Positions 41,512 through 50,799 of a stretch of 64,000 bases of DNA are shown here, piece by piece. Source of the DNA: Xanthomonas sp. (GTDB lineage Bacteria; Pseudomonadota; Gammaproteobacteria; Xanthomonadales; Xanthomonadaceae); contig JADFDQ010000003.1 in NCBI GenBank assembly GCA_018262705.1, positions 124,001 through 188,000 on the forward strand, given 5' to 3'. A model generated the notes under the pieces. The model was not told where the DNA came from. It did not search any database and was given only the letters and a program-made list of their open reading frames with translations. Each line of letters opens with the position of its first letter. Within the stretch, counting starts at the first letter, position 1. The translations under genes and the position numbers were made by a program.

Positions 41512-43527
41512 ATGAGCACGATGATGGATACTGCCGCCGGCAAGGGCCGCAATCTCAGCACCAACTTCTGGATCTGGCTGCTGATCGTTTCGCTGGCCGT
41601 CTTTGCCGTCAACACGCTGTATTCGACGACCAAGGCCGCGCGCCTCGGCGGCGCCAGTACCTCGGCTTCTCGTCTGCAGTTGAACTCGCAGCGCATGGCC
41701 AACCAGAGCCGCGAAGCGATCGACGGCAACGCGCAGGCGTTCGAGGAGTTCCAGGCAACCAAGAGCGAAATCGACGAGGACATCAAGTCTCTGAACGAGC
41801 GCTTTGGCGACACTGCCGGCGTGGCCGGACCGATCCGCACGGTGACGGCGACTTGGTCGCCGCTGGCCAAGCGCGCCGAGGAAGTGCAGGCCTCGCAGTC
41901 CGCGGTGCTGGCGCTGGCGGGCCACGCCGACAGCTTCACCGGCAAGGTGCCGCAGCTGCAGGCGCAGCTCAGCGAAGCGGTGCGCGGACTGGCTTCGGGC
42001 GGCGCGACTTCGGCACAGCTGTTCACGGCGTTGAACGAAGTGGTGACCTCGGCTTCGATGGCCCGACGCATCGCCGAATTGCGCGCCGGTGGCGAAGGTG
42101 CGCAGGTCGCCGCCGATGCGCTGGGCCGCGACGCGGCGGTGTTCGAACGCCAGCTGAGCGCGCTGCGCGAGGGCGGCGGCGATATCGCCAAGGTGACGGC
42201 CGCCGGCGCGCTGGCGCCGCTCAATCAGGCGGCCGCGCTGTGGCAGGGCATGAAAAAAGATCTGGACGCCATCGTCGGCGATTCCGGCAAGCTGATCGGC
42301 GCGCAAACTTCGGCGGCCGCATTGGTCAACGGCTCCGACAAGCTGCTGGGCGACAGTGAAAAACTGTTCGCGGCGTTCACCTCGTTCGGCTCGCTCAAGG
42401 ACACCAGCCTGTTCGGCGGCGTCTGGGTGAGCATCATCTCCGGTGTGGTGGCGTTGTTCTCCATCGTCGGCCTGCTCTGGGCACTGGGTCGCGCGCAGCG
42501 GGTTCGCTACCAGACCACCAAGGAACTGAACGACCGCAACCAGGAAGCGATCATGCGCTTGCTGGACGAAATGGGTTCGCTCGCGGAAGGCGACCTGACC
42601 GTGAAGGCGACCGTGACCGAGGACATGACCGGCGCGATCGCGGACTCGATCAACTTCGCCGTGGAGCAGCTGCGCACCCTGGTGACCACCATCAACGACA
42701 CCTCGGTGCAGGTGGCGGCGAACGCGCAGGAAACCCAGGCGACCGCCATGCATCTGGCCGACGCGGCCGAGCATCAGGCGCAGGAAATCAACTCCGCCAC
42801 CGATCGCATCAACGAAATCGCAGCCAGCATCAACCAGGTGTCGCGCAGCTCCGCCGACTCCGCCGAGGTGGCGCGGCGCTCGGTGCAGATCGCGACCAAT
42901 GGTGCCGGCGTGGTGCGGCAGACGATCGCCGGCATGGACAGCATTCGCGACCAGATCCAGGAAACCTCCAAGCGTATCAAGCGACTGGGCGAAAGTTCGC
43001 AGGAAATCGGCTCGATCGTGGAACTGATCAACGACATTTCCGAGCAGACCAACATCCTCGCGCTGAACGCGGCCATTCAGGCGGCCTCGGCCGGTGAGGC
43101 GGGCCGCGGGTTCGCGGTGGTGGCGGACGAAGTGCAGCGCCTCGCGGAACGCTCTTCCAACGCGACCAAACGTATCGAATCGCTGGTGCAGACCATTCAG
43201 GCCGATACCAACGAAGCGGTGTCCTCAATGGAGCAGACGACCTCGGAAGTGGTCGCCGGTGCGCGCCTGGCCGAGGACGCCGGTACCGCGCTGGGCGAGA
43301 TTGAAAAGGTGTCGTCCGACCTGTCGGGCCTGATTGAAGGCATCTCGGTAGCGTCGCAGGAGCAGTCCAGCGCGGCGACCAACATCACCCAAGCCATGAA
43401 CACGATTCAGGCGATTACCGCGCAGACCTCGCAGGGTGCCAGCCAGACCGCCGAGTCGATCGGCAATCTGGCGCAGCTCGCCGCGGATCTGCGGCGTTCG
43501 GTCGCCGACTTCAAGCTGCCGGCCTGA
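41512..43527 (+). CDS. pilJ: type IV pilus chemoreceptor PilJ
   Basis: A 671-residue membrane methyl-accepting protein. Transmembrane helix 1 at about 18-40 ([20 protein letters not shown]), a 250-residue periplasmic part with PilJ helical repeats, helix 2 at about 302-325 ([20 protein letters not shown]), HAMP, and a signalling domain with the tip hairpin around [42 protein letters not shown] lies 7 bases before the ATG. In Pseudomonas PilJ senses pilin interactions. No pilK methyltransferase gene follows. Confidence 0.94.
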   Translation: MSTMMDTAAGKGRNLSTNFWIWLLIVSLAVFAVNTLYSTTKAARLGGASTSASRLQLNSQRMANQSREAIDGNAQAFEEFQATKSEIDEDIKSLNERFGDTAGVAGPIRTVTATWSPLAKRAEEVQASQSAVLALAGHADSFTGKVPQLQAQLSEAVRGLASGGATSAQLFTALNEVVTSASMARRIAELRAGGEGAQVAADALGRDAAVFERQLSALREGGGDIAKVTAAGALAPLNQAAALWQGMKKDLDAIVGDSGKLIGAQTSAAALVNGSDKLLGDSEKLFAAFTSFGSLKDTSLFGGVWVSIISGVVALFSIVGLLWALGRAQRVRYQTTKELNDRNQEAIMRLLDEMGSLAEGDLTVKATVTEDMTGAIADSINFAVEQLRTLVTTINDTSVQVAANAQETQATAMHLADAAEHQAQEINSATDRINEIAASINQVSRSSADSAEVARRSVQIATNGAGVVRQTIAGMDSIRDQIQETSKRIKRLGESSQEIGSIVELINDISEQTNILALNAAIQAASAGEAGRGFAVVADEVQRLAERSSNATKRIESLVQTIQADTNEAVSSMEQTTSEVVAGARLAEDAGTALGEIEKVSSDLSGLIEGISVASQEQSSAATNITQAMNTIQAITAQTSQGASQTAESIGNLAQLAADLRRSVADFKLPA

Positions 43528-43589
43528 TCGCGAGCACCTGAGGTGTTCGCGATGAGCGGTTCCTTCCTGGCCAGCCCCGCCCAGCGGGG
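43528..43589 (+). other. two hairpins between pilJ and chpA
   Basis: At 43528-43552, TCGCGAG-CACC pairs with GGTG-TTCGCGA around TGA (11 bp including one G-U). At 43575-43589, CCCCGC pairs with GCGGGG around CCA. They begin at the base after the pilJ stop and end 18 bases before the chpA start. They may pause transcription or set the ratio of receptor to kinase. Neither has a T run. Confidence 0.6.
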
Positions 43590-43607
43590 CCTTACCGGAA
43601 TCAAGAT

Positions 43608-46600
43608 ATGACGACGGCACTGCGGGACGCCATCGACCAAACTGCACTCGGTTGGGTGAAGCCGGAGATCGACGAGACCCTGCGCCAAGCGCGGATCGAT
43701 CTCGAAGGTTTCGCGGGGGCGCCGGACGACGCGTCGCCGATGAATTCCTGCATCAGCGGAATGCATCAGATCTTCGGAACCTTGAAGATGCTGGAATTGC
43801 AGGCGCCGGCGCTGGTGGCCGGCGAGATGGAACAGGTGGCGGTGGCCCTGCTCGGGGAAACCACCTCCAATCGCGATGAGGCGCTGGCCGTGCTGATGCG
43901 CGGCATGGTGCAACTGCCCGATTATCTGGAACGGCTGCAGGGCGGACATCGCGACATCCCGATCGTGCTGCTGCCGCTGATCAACGAACTGCGCGCGGTG
44001 CGCGGCGCCGAGCCGATGTCGCAGGACGACCTGCCGGCGCTGGTGGTCGAGCCGACCGAGGCCGAAATCGAACACGCGCGCGGCAGCCTTGCCGGACGCA
44101 ATCGGGCGCTGCTCGATACCGTGTCCGCCGCAATCAAGGAAGACCTGCTGCGGGTCAAGGACGCGCTGGATCTGTATTTGCGCGGCGTACGCGGCAATGT
44201 CGAAGAACTGATGCCGCAGGCCGAAGCGCTGACGCGAATCGGCGACACGCTGGCGATGCTCGGTCTGGAAAAGGCGCGAGGCGTGATCCACCAGCAGCGC
44301 CAGCTCGTGCACGACATCGCCAGTGGCGCCCGGGTGTCGAGCGAAGCCGATCTCATCGAAGCGGCCGGCGCGTTGATTTCTGTCGAACATTCTCTGGATG
44401 ACCAGGTCGCGGACCTGAGCGGCGGTTCGAATGGTGATGAAGACCAGCAGGCGCAAGAATCGCGCAAGGTCATTGGCGTGCTGTCGCGCGCCGCGGTCGC
44501 CAATTTTGGCGAAGTTCGCGGCGCCTTCGTCGCCTTCATCGAAACCAACTGGGATCACGGCGCGCTCAAGCGCGTTCCCGATCTGCTGACCGAAGTGTCC
44601 GGCGCCATGCGCATTCTCGAACTGCCGGAACCCGCCGGCTATCTGGATGCGCTGCGTGAATATTCCCGGCGTGAGTTGATCAATCACAGGCGCGTCCCGG
44701 ACGGCGTGCAGCTCGATACGCTCGCCGATGCGCTGTCGAGCATGGAGTATTTCCTGGAATCGCTGCACGATCCGCGCGACACCCGCAGCGATCTGCTGGG
44801 CAAGACCCGTTCCAGCCTGGAATTGTTGCGCTACTGGCCGATTCCCGAAGCGCTGCCGGAAGACGCCATCGAGGCGGCTTCGGAACAAGCCGCTCAAGAA
44901 GCGAAGGCTGCCGCGACAACGGAAACGGCCGCAGCAAGCGTCGCCGCCGAAGCCGAAGCGCAGGCCGCCGAACCCGCGGCGGCCGCAGCTGTCGTGGTGG
45001 CGGTCGCTCAGGGTGGCGCTGGCATCAATGCCGGGTTCGACACCGCGAGCGAAGAAATCGACGACGAAATTCGCGAAATCTTCGTCGAGGAGTTCCAGGA
45101 AGAGCTGGCCAATCTCGACGAACTGCTGCCGCCGTGGCGTCTGGCTCCGGACGATGTCGAACTGCTGCGGCCGATCCGTCGCGTGTTCCATACCCTGAAG
45201 GGCAGCGGCCGGCTGGTGGGTGCCAGGCTGCTTGGCGAATTCAGCTGGCACGTCGAGAGCATGCTCAACCGCGTGCTCGATGGATCTCGCCCGGCGAGCT
45301 ATGCCGTGGTCGCGTTTTTGGGTGAGGTCACCTCGATCCTTCCGAAGTTGCACGCGGCGCTACGCGGCGAACCCGGGTTCGACGTGGATATCGCCGCTTA
45401 CGAAGCGGTCGCCGATCGCCTGGCGGCCGGCGAAGACGTGCTGATGCAGGCGGCGCCAGCCGTCGCTCGGGAAACGGCCCCTGCGGAAACGGAAGCCGCC
45501 GAAGAGACCGTCGCAGAGCCGGCTGCGGAAGCGGAAACCGTTGCAGTTGCAGTCGATCCGGTGCTGCTGGAAATCCTGGGTTCGGAGGTGGGAGGACATC
45601 TCGAAACGGTCGATGCCTGGCTTGCGCAGGCGCGCTCGGGGCAGGCACTTCCCAGCGACGCGCTGGTGCGTGCGATCCATACCCTCAATGGCGCTTTCGC
45701 GATGACCGAAGTGCCGAGCGTGACCGAGTTCACGGCGCCGGCAGAAGGCTACGTCAGGCGGCTGCTTGCCGCACAGACCGAAGCCGATGCGGATGGCATC
45801 GAAGCGATCGCCAGCGTGGCCGATGCGGTTCGCGCAAGCACGGCGGCGTTGCAGAATCAGCCGGAGCAGGTTCCGGTCTACCGCGTTTTGGCCGAGCGCA
45901 TGGCGGCGCTGCGGGATACGCTGCCCGAACCGAGCGTGCCGTTTATCGATCAGGCGGCAGCCGAAGCCCAGCGCGAAGCCGAGGCGCAGGCTGTCGCAGA
46001 AGAAGCGGCGCGGCTCGAAGCCGAACGGCTTGCCGCCGAGCAGGCCGAAGCCGAACGCGTTGCAGCCGAACAGGCTGCGGCAGAAGAAGCGGCGCGGCTC
46101 GAAGCCGAACGGCTTGCCGCCGAGCAGGCCGAAGCCGAACGCGTTGCTGCCGAACAGGCTGCGGCCGAAGAAGCGGCGCGGCTCGAAGCCGAGCAGGCCG
46201 AATCCGAGCACCTTGCTGCAGAACAGGCGGAAACCGAAGGGCTTGCAGCCGAGCAGGCTGCGGCAGAAGAAGCGGCCCGGCTCGAAGCCGAACGGCTTGC
46301 CGCCGAACAGGCCGAAGCCGAACGCGTTGCCGCCGAGCAGGCCGAAGCCGAACGCGTTGCCGCCGAACAGGCCGAAGCCGAACGCGTTGCCGCCGAACAG
46401 GCCGAAGCCGAACGCGTTGCCGCCGAACAGGCCGAAGCCGAACGCGTTGCCGCCGAACAGGCCGAAGCCGAACGCGTTGCCGCCGAACAGGCCGAAGCCG
46501 AACGCGTTGCCGCCGAGCGGGCCGAAGCCGAACGCGTTGCCGCCGAGCGGGCTGCTGCCGAAGAAGCGACGCGGCTCGAGGGCGAACGCAAGGAGGTCGA

Positions 46601-49301
46601 ACGCATTGCCGCGGCGCGTGCGGAAGCCGAGCGCGCAGAAGCCGCGCGTATCGCGGCCGAGCGCCGCGAAGCCGAACGGCGCGAAGCCGAGCGGCGCGCT
46701 GCAGAAGCGTCTGCGTTTGCCAAGGCGCGCGAGGAAGCGGCGCTGGCCTCCCTGCTGGCGACCGCAACGGCAGCCGAGGATCCGGACGCGCCGCTCGACA
46801 CAGGCGATCTGGACATTGAGCTGGTCGATATCTTTGTCGAGGAAGGCAACGACCTGCTCGATCACTCCGACGGCCTGCTGGCGCAGCTGCGCGAAAACAG
46901 CGAAGACGGCGAAGACGAAGAGTTGATCGTCGGCCTGCAGCGCGACCTGCACACCTTCAAGGGCGGTGCGCGCATGTCCGGCATGATGTCGGTCGGCGAA
47001 CTCGGTCACGCGATGGAATCGCTGCTGGAAGCGATAGCCATGCGGCGCGCGACGTTGGGTGGAGACGGCGTGCGCCTGTTGGAGCGCGGGTTCGACCGCT
47101 TGCGCGACATGGTCACGCGCATCGCGGCGCGCCGCGCCGTCGGTCTTCCAACGATGCTCATCGAGGAATTCCAGGCACGCGCGGAGAACCGCGCTTACGA
47201 AGCGGCCGAGCCTGTTACCACGGAACAAGCGCAGCCATCGCAAGCGCAGGAGCCTGCGGAAACTGCGCAGGCGGAATCTGCCGAGTCGGCCCAAGCCATC
47301 CCGGAGGCGGCCGAATCTTCCGAAACGGCGCCCGAACCCGCTGGCAAACAGCCGGCCGAGATGGCGACCGAGCCCGTCACGGTTCCCGCCAAGGTCGCGG
47401 TGCTCAAACCGCTGTCGGCGCCGATCGGAGAGATGGCGATCGGAGCGGACGACGATGCATCCGTACGCGCGCCGCAGGAGCAGGTGCGCATCCGCGCCGA
47501 TCTGCTCGACCGTCTGGTGAACTACGCCGGCGAAGTCGCGATTTATCGCGCCCGTCTTGAGCAGCAGCTCGCCGCGTTCCGCGCAACCGCGCAGGAAATG
47601 GAGCGCACCAACGATCGTCTGCGCGATCAGCTGCGTCGACTCGATTCCGAAACCGAAGCGCAGATCATGGCGCGCTACCAGCGCCAGAACGATGCCGGGG
47701 ATGAAAGCTTCGATCCGCTGGAACTCGACCGTTTCAGCACCCTGCAGCAGCTCTCGCGCGCGCTGGCCGAGTCGGCGGCGGACTTGCAGAGCTTGCACGG
47801 TTCGATGGAAGACCTGACCCGCCAGTACGAGACGCTGCTGACCCAGCAGTCGCGGGTGAGCTCGGATCTGCAGGAAGGCCTCATGCGCACGCGCATGCTT
47901 CCGCTGGATTCGCTGCTGCCGCGCTTGCGCCGGGTGGTGCGTCAGGCCGCCGGCGAGACCGGAAAGCAGGCGGCGCTGCGGGTCGACGGAGCCCAGGGCG
48001 AACTCGACCGGAGCGTGATCGAACGCATGACGGCCCCGCTGGAGCACATGCTCCGCAACGCGGTGGCGCATGGTCTGGAGGCGCCGGCAACCCGCGCGCA
48101 GCTCGGAAAGCCGCTGGAAGGCACGATCCGCATCGCGGTTCGCAACGAGGGCTCGGAAGTCGTGCTGGAGGTCGGCGACGACGGTGGCGGACTCAATCGC
48201 GACGCGATCCGTTCACGCGCGATTTCGCGCAATCTCATCCAGCCGGATGCGGTTCTGACCGACGGCGAACTGGATCGGATGATCTTCGAGCCGGGCTTCT
48301 CCACGGCCGAATCCGTGAGTCGGCTGGCCGGTCGCGGCGTCGGCATGGACGTGGTGTCCAGCGAAGTTCGCCAGCTCGGCGGCACGATCGAAATCCGTTC
48401 GAAGGAAGGCGAAGGCACGACCTTCGTACTGCGCCTGCCGCAGACGCTGGCGGTAACCCAGGCGGTGTTCGTCAAGATCGGCGAAATCGAGTACGCGGTG
48501 CCGATCGCCTCAGTGCGCGGCGTGGGCCGCATCCCGCGCGAAGATCTGGCCAAGTCCGATGCGGTCTATCGCTACGGCGGCGAAGACTACGCGCTGCACG
48601 ATCTCGGTTCGCTGGTTGGTGCGCCGACGGCGAAGGCGGAAGGCCATTTGCAGATGCCGTTGCTGCTGATCGGCTCGGGCGATCTGCGCGCCGCAGTGGC
48701 GATCGATCAGGTGCTGGGCAGCCGCGAAATCGTGGTGAAGGACGGCGGTCCGCAGATGGCCGCATTGCCCGGCGTCTTCGGCGCCACCATCATGGGCGAT
48801 GGCCGCGTGGTCGTCATCCTCGACATTGCGCCGCTGGTGCGCCGCTATGCGTCGATGGCGCAGACCGCCGTGCCGACCGAAATCGAGGCCGTCGAGGAGC
48901 TGCGTCGGGTTCCGCTGGTCATGGTGGTGGACGACTCGGTCACCATGCGCAAGGTCAGCGGGCGCGTGCTGGAGCGCCACGGTTTCGAGGTGGCCACGGC
49001 GAAGGACGGCCTCGATGCGTTGGAACACATGATCGATCTGGTGCCGGATCTGATGCTGCTCGACATCGAAATGCCGCGCATGGACGGCTACGAGCTGGCG
49101 ACGGCGATGAAGGCCGACCCGCGCCTGCGCAACATTCCGATCATCATGATCACCTCGCGAACCGGCGAGAAGCATCGCCAGCGTGCGATCGACATCGGCG
49201 TCGAACGCTACCTCGGCAAGCCGTATCAGGAAGCCGAACTGATGCGCAACGTGTTCGAGCTGCTCAAGCTGGAGCGCGTCAGCGACGGTAGTCTGCAATG
49301 A
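43608..49301 (+). CDS. chpA: Chp hybrid histidine kinase ChpA/PilL
   Basis: An 1897-residue multi-Hpt CheA-like kinase of the type IV pilus chemosensory system. Hpt-like domains: one near 45-75 (MHQIFGTLKMLEL), one near 490-560 with HTLKGSGRLV, one near 650-720 with HTLNGAFAM, and one near 1080-1140 with HTFKGGARM. A fifth, near 325 (LLTEVSGAMRILEL), lacks the His. Residues about 797-1044 are an Ala/Glu/Arg repeat region. The CheA core follows: dimerisation (1315-1430), N box HMLRNAVAHGLEAP near 1480, GDDGGGL, GRGVGMDVV; then a CheW-like domain (1615-1750) and a C-terminal receiver (1768-1890) with DDSVTMRKVSG and LLDIEMPRMDGYE. GGAA precedes the ATG. Confidence 0.94.
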   Translation: MTTALRDAIDQTALGWVKPEIDETLRQARIDLEGFAGAPDDASPMNSCISGMHQIFGTLKMLELQAPALVAGEMEQVAVALLGETTSNRDEALAVLMRGMVQLPDYLERLQGGHRDIPIVLLPLINELRAVRGAEPMSQDDLPALVVEPTEAEIEHARGSLAGRNRALLDTVSAAIKEDLLRVKDALDLYLRGVRGNVEELMPQAEALTRIGDTLAMLGLEKARGVIHQQRQLVHDIASGARVSSEADLIEAAGALISVEHSLDDQVADLSGGSNGDEDQQAQESRKVIGVLSRAAVANFGEVRGAFVAFIETNWDHGALKRVPDLLTEVSGAMRILELPEPAGYLDALREYSRRELINHRRVPDGVQLDTLADALSSMEYFLESLHDPRDTRSDLLGKTRSSLELLRYWPIPEALPEDAIEAASEQAAQEAKAAATTETAAASVAAEAEAQAAEPAAAAAVVVAVAQGGAGINAGFDTASEEIDDEIREIFVEEFQEELANLDELLPPWRLAPDDVELLRPIRRVFHTLKGSGRLVGARLLGEFSWHVESMLNRVLDGSRPASYAVVAFLGEVTSILPKLHAALRGEPGFDVDIAAYEAVADRLAAGEDVLMQAAPAVARETAPAETEAAEETVAEPAAEAETVAVAVDPVLLEILGSEVGGHLETVDAWLAQARSGQALPSDALVRAIHTLNGAFAMTEVPSVTEFTAPAEGYVRRLLAAQTEADADGIEAIASVADAVRASTAALQNQPEQVPVYRVLAERMAALRDTLPEPSVPFIDQAAAEAQREAEAQAVAEEAARLEAERLAAEQAEAERVAAEQAAAEEAARLEAERLAAEQAEAERVAAEQAAAEEAARLEAEQAESEHLAAEQAETEGLAAEQAAAEEAARLEAERLAAEQAEAERVAAEQAEAERVAAEQAEAERVAAEQAEAERVAAEQAEAERVAAEQAEAERVAAEQAEAERVAAERAEAERVAAERAAAEEATRLEGERKEVERIAAARAEAERAEAARIAAERREAERREAERRAAEASAFAKAREEAALASLLATATAAEDPDAPLDTGDLDIELVDIFVEEGNDLLDHSDGLLAQLRENSEDGEDEELIVGLQRDLHTFKGGARMSGMMSVGELGHAMESLLEAIAMRRATLGGDGVRLLERGFDRLRDMVTRIAARRAVGLPTMLIEEFQARAENRAYEAAEPVTTEQAQPSQAQEPAETAQAESAESAQAIPEAAESSETAPEPAGKQPAEMATEPVTVPAKVAVLKPLSAPIGEMAIGADDDASVRAPQEQVRIRADLLDRLVNYAGEVAIYRARLEQQLAAFRATAQEMERTNDRLRDQLRRLDSETEAQIMARYQRQNDAGDESFDPLELDRFSTLQQLSRALAESAADLQSLHGSMEDLTRQYETLLTQQSRVSSDLQEGLMRTRMLPLDSLLPRLRRVVRQAAGETGKQAALRVDGAQGELDRSVIERMTAPLEHMLRNAVAHGLEAPATRAQLGKPLEGTIRIAVRNEGSEVVLEVGDDGGGLNRDAIRSRAISRNLIQPDAVLTDGELDRMIFEPGFSTAESVSRLAGRGVGMDVVSSEVRQLGGTIEIRSKEGEGTTFVLRLPQTLAVTQAVFVKIGEIEYAVPIASVRGVGRIPREDLAKSDAVYRYGGEDYALHDLGSLVGAPTAKAEGHLQMPLLLIGSGDLRAAVAIDQVLGSREIVVKDGGPQMAALPGVFGATIMGDGRVVVILDIAPLVRRYASMAQTAVPTEIEAVEELRRVPLVMVVDDSVTMRKVSGRVLERHGFEVATAKDGLDALEHMIDLVPDLMLLDIEMPRMDGYELATAMKADPRLRNIPIIMITSRTGEKHRQRAIDIGVERYLGKPYQEAELMRNVFELLKLERVSDGSLQ
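46321..46530 (+). repeat. 30-bp coding minisatellite in chpA
   Basis: Seven near-identical 30-base units (AACGCGTTGCCGCCGAACAG then GCCGAAGCCG), with a degenerate copy on each flank, encoding the 10-residue repeat ERVAAEQAEA. Upstream, at about 46000-46290, is a longer repeat of about 84 bases encoding EEAARLEAERLAAEQAEAER in three partial copies. In-frame expansion or contraction by slippage is expected. Confidence 0.95.
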
Positions 49302-50272
49302 CAGCCTCGAGGGTGGTCGTGCTGGCCAAGGCCGGCGCAGCCTGCGACCGCACCCTCGAGGCGGTGAAGCAGGCCGGCGCCGAGCTGGTGGCGACGCTGG
49401 ATCCGACCACGGTCTCGGAATCCGATGTGCGCGTCGATGCGCCGGATGCGGTTCTCGTCGTGCTCGATGCGGCGACGGAATCGGCGCTGGGAAAATTCGA
49501 CGATCTGTTCGCGGATCCTGCGCTGGATGTGCTGTTCGACGATGCCGAGGTCGCAGTGAAGCGCACCGGCTGGGAGGCCGCACGCTGGGCGCGGCATCTT
49601 GCGGCCAAGCTTTCGGGCAGCGGCAATGTGTTGCCGGCGGCGGTCGAATCCGACGGGGCGAAGGGTTTCGAGGCGGAGATGCAGGAGCTGACGCTGGCCG
49701 TCGCGACGTTGCCTCAGGATTCGCCGCGACCGGCCGCGGCCGCCAAGCTTCCCGATGGCGCGGTGGTCATTGTTGCCGGCGTTGGCGGGCCGGATGCGGT
49801 GCGCCAGTTTTTGGGCGGGCTGCCGTCGACTTTTCCGCGCGCGGTTCTGCTGCGGCAACGCATCGAAGGCGCCCAATACGATCGGCTGATGCGGCAGATG
49901 CAGCGGGCATCGCAAATGCAGGTCGCACTTGCCCAGGCCGGCGACGTGCCGCAGCGCGGCACCGTCTATGTGATGCCCGATGGGCTCGACGTGCGTGCCG
50001 CCGGAACGGATCTGGTGTTTGCGGAAACCCAGGGAGAGCCGCGTTTCGCGGCGCTGCGTGCCTCCGACAGTGCGATGCTCCTGCTCAGTGGCGCCGAAAT
50101 CGCCATGGTCGATGTGGCGCTGACGATGTCGCTGGCCGGCGCTCTGGTGTTCGGCCAGGCGCCCGATAACTGCTTCGATCCAGCTGCAAGCCAAGCCCTC
50201 GTTGCCCGCGGTGGCGGCTCGCGCAGCCTGGTCATCATGGTGCAACAACTTCAACAGCGCTGGTCTTCCTGA
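49298..50272 (+). CDS. chpB: CheB-like protein of the Chp cluster with a lost catalytic triad
   Basis: A 324-residue protein at the chpB position. The C-terminal 180 residues have a CheB methylesterase-like layout (VVIVAGVGGPDAVRQFLGGL, PRAVLLRQRIEGAQYDRL, GTVYVMPDGLDV, AMLLLSGAEIAMVDVAL). In CheB the motif reads GxSxGGP with Ser as nucleophile; here the position is Gly (AGVGGPD). The expected QHMP His is replaced by RQR, and the GxGxDG Asp segment by SGAEIA. The N-terminal 130 residues lack a receiver-domain phosphorylation site. It overlaps chpA by 4 bases (ATGA). I infer a non-enzymatic role; calling it chpB rests on position and residual similarity. Confidence 0.7.
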   Translation: MTASRVVVLAKAGAACDRTLEAVKQAGAELVATLDPTTVSESDVRVDAPDAVLVVLDAATESALGKFDDLFADPALDVLFDDAEVAVKRTGWEAARWARHLAAKLSGSGNVLPAAVESDGAKGFEAEMQELTLAVATLPQDSPRPAAAAKLPDGAVVIVAGVGGPDAVRQFLGGLPSTFPRAVLLRQRIEGAQYDRLMRQMQRASQMQVALAQAGDVPQRGTVYVMPDGLDVRAAGTDLVFAETQGEPRFAALRASDSAMLLLSGAEIAMVDVALTMSLAGALVFGQAPDNCFDPAASQALVARGGGSRSLVIMVQQLQQRWSS

Positions 50273-50280
50273 GGTATCCC

Positions 50281-50751
50281 ATGGCCGACATTTCCCACAT
50301 CATTCGCGGCGTGTTGATCCAGGTGGCTGGAACGCGCCTGCTGCTACCCAACGCAGCGATCGCCGAAGTGCTGTCTTTTGCCCCGCCGGAACCGATTGAC
50401 GGTGCGCCGGATTGGCTGCTTGGCCGCATCCGCTGGCGTGGTTGGAACGTGCCGTTGGTCGCGTTCTCGCGGTATTCGGAAATTTCCGAAGAACAGGGCG
50501 GATTGGGCAGCAAGGTGATCGTACTCAAGGCCTTGGGCGGCGACACCAAGCGCCCCTACTTCGCCATCCTGACCCAGGGCTTCCCGCGGCTGGTGACGGT
50601 GACCGATTCGGCGCTGGTGCGGCTCGACGAAGGCGAGGAGCTTGCCGATGGCGTGCTGTCTCGGGTGCGCCTGAATCAGGATGACGCCGTCGTGCCCGAT
50701 CTTGTCGGACTGGAAGAAAGCCTGCGCGAAGCGCTCGCGGCGGTCGCCTGA
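50281..50751 (+). CDS. chpC: CheW-like protein ChpC
   Basis: A 156-residue second CheW-domain coupling protein at the end of the cluster (IRGVLIQVAGTRLLLPNAAIAEVLS, GAPDWLLGRIRWRGWNVPLVAF, YFAILTQGFPRLVTVTD). ChpC in Pseudomonas is a linker for ChpA to other receptors. It begins 9 bases after the previous stop, behind GAGG (CTGAGGTATCCCATG). A strong inverted repeat ends the operon right after its stop. Confidence 0.9.
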   Translation: MADISHIIRGVLIQVAGTRLLLPNAAIAEVLSFAPPEPIDGAPDWLLGRIRWRGWNVPLVAFSRYSEISEEQGGLGSKVIVLKALGGDTKRPYFAILTQGFPRLVTVTDSALVRLDEGEELADGVLSRVRLNQDDAVVPDLVGLEESLREALAAVA

Positions 50752-50795
50752 GAACCGGTTCGCGGTCTCGCCCCAAAGAGACCGTAAACCGGTTC
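50752..50795. terminator. long bidirectional hairpin ending the pil-chp operon and rsmE
   Basis: GAACCGGTT at 50752-50760 pairs with AACCGGTTC at 50787-50795; after one mismatch and a G-U pair, CGGTCTC pairs with GAGACCG around an 8-base loop. The total is about 17 bp. It starts at the base after the chpC stop and lies just beyond the rsmE stop on the other strand, so it serves both transcripts. No T run. Confidence 0.8.
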
Positions 50796-50799
50796 CAGC

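Noticed and set aside
45360-48071. A 903-codon open frame on the minus strand opposite chpA
   Set aside because: It is the antisense shadow of the GC-rich ChpA repeat region; its Phe/Gly-rich periodicity is just the complement of the Ala/Glu repeat. The plus strand has clear kinase motifs.
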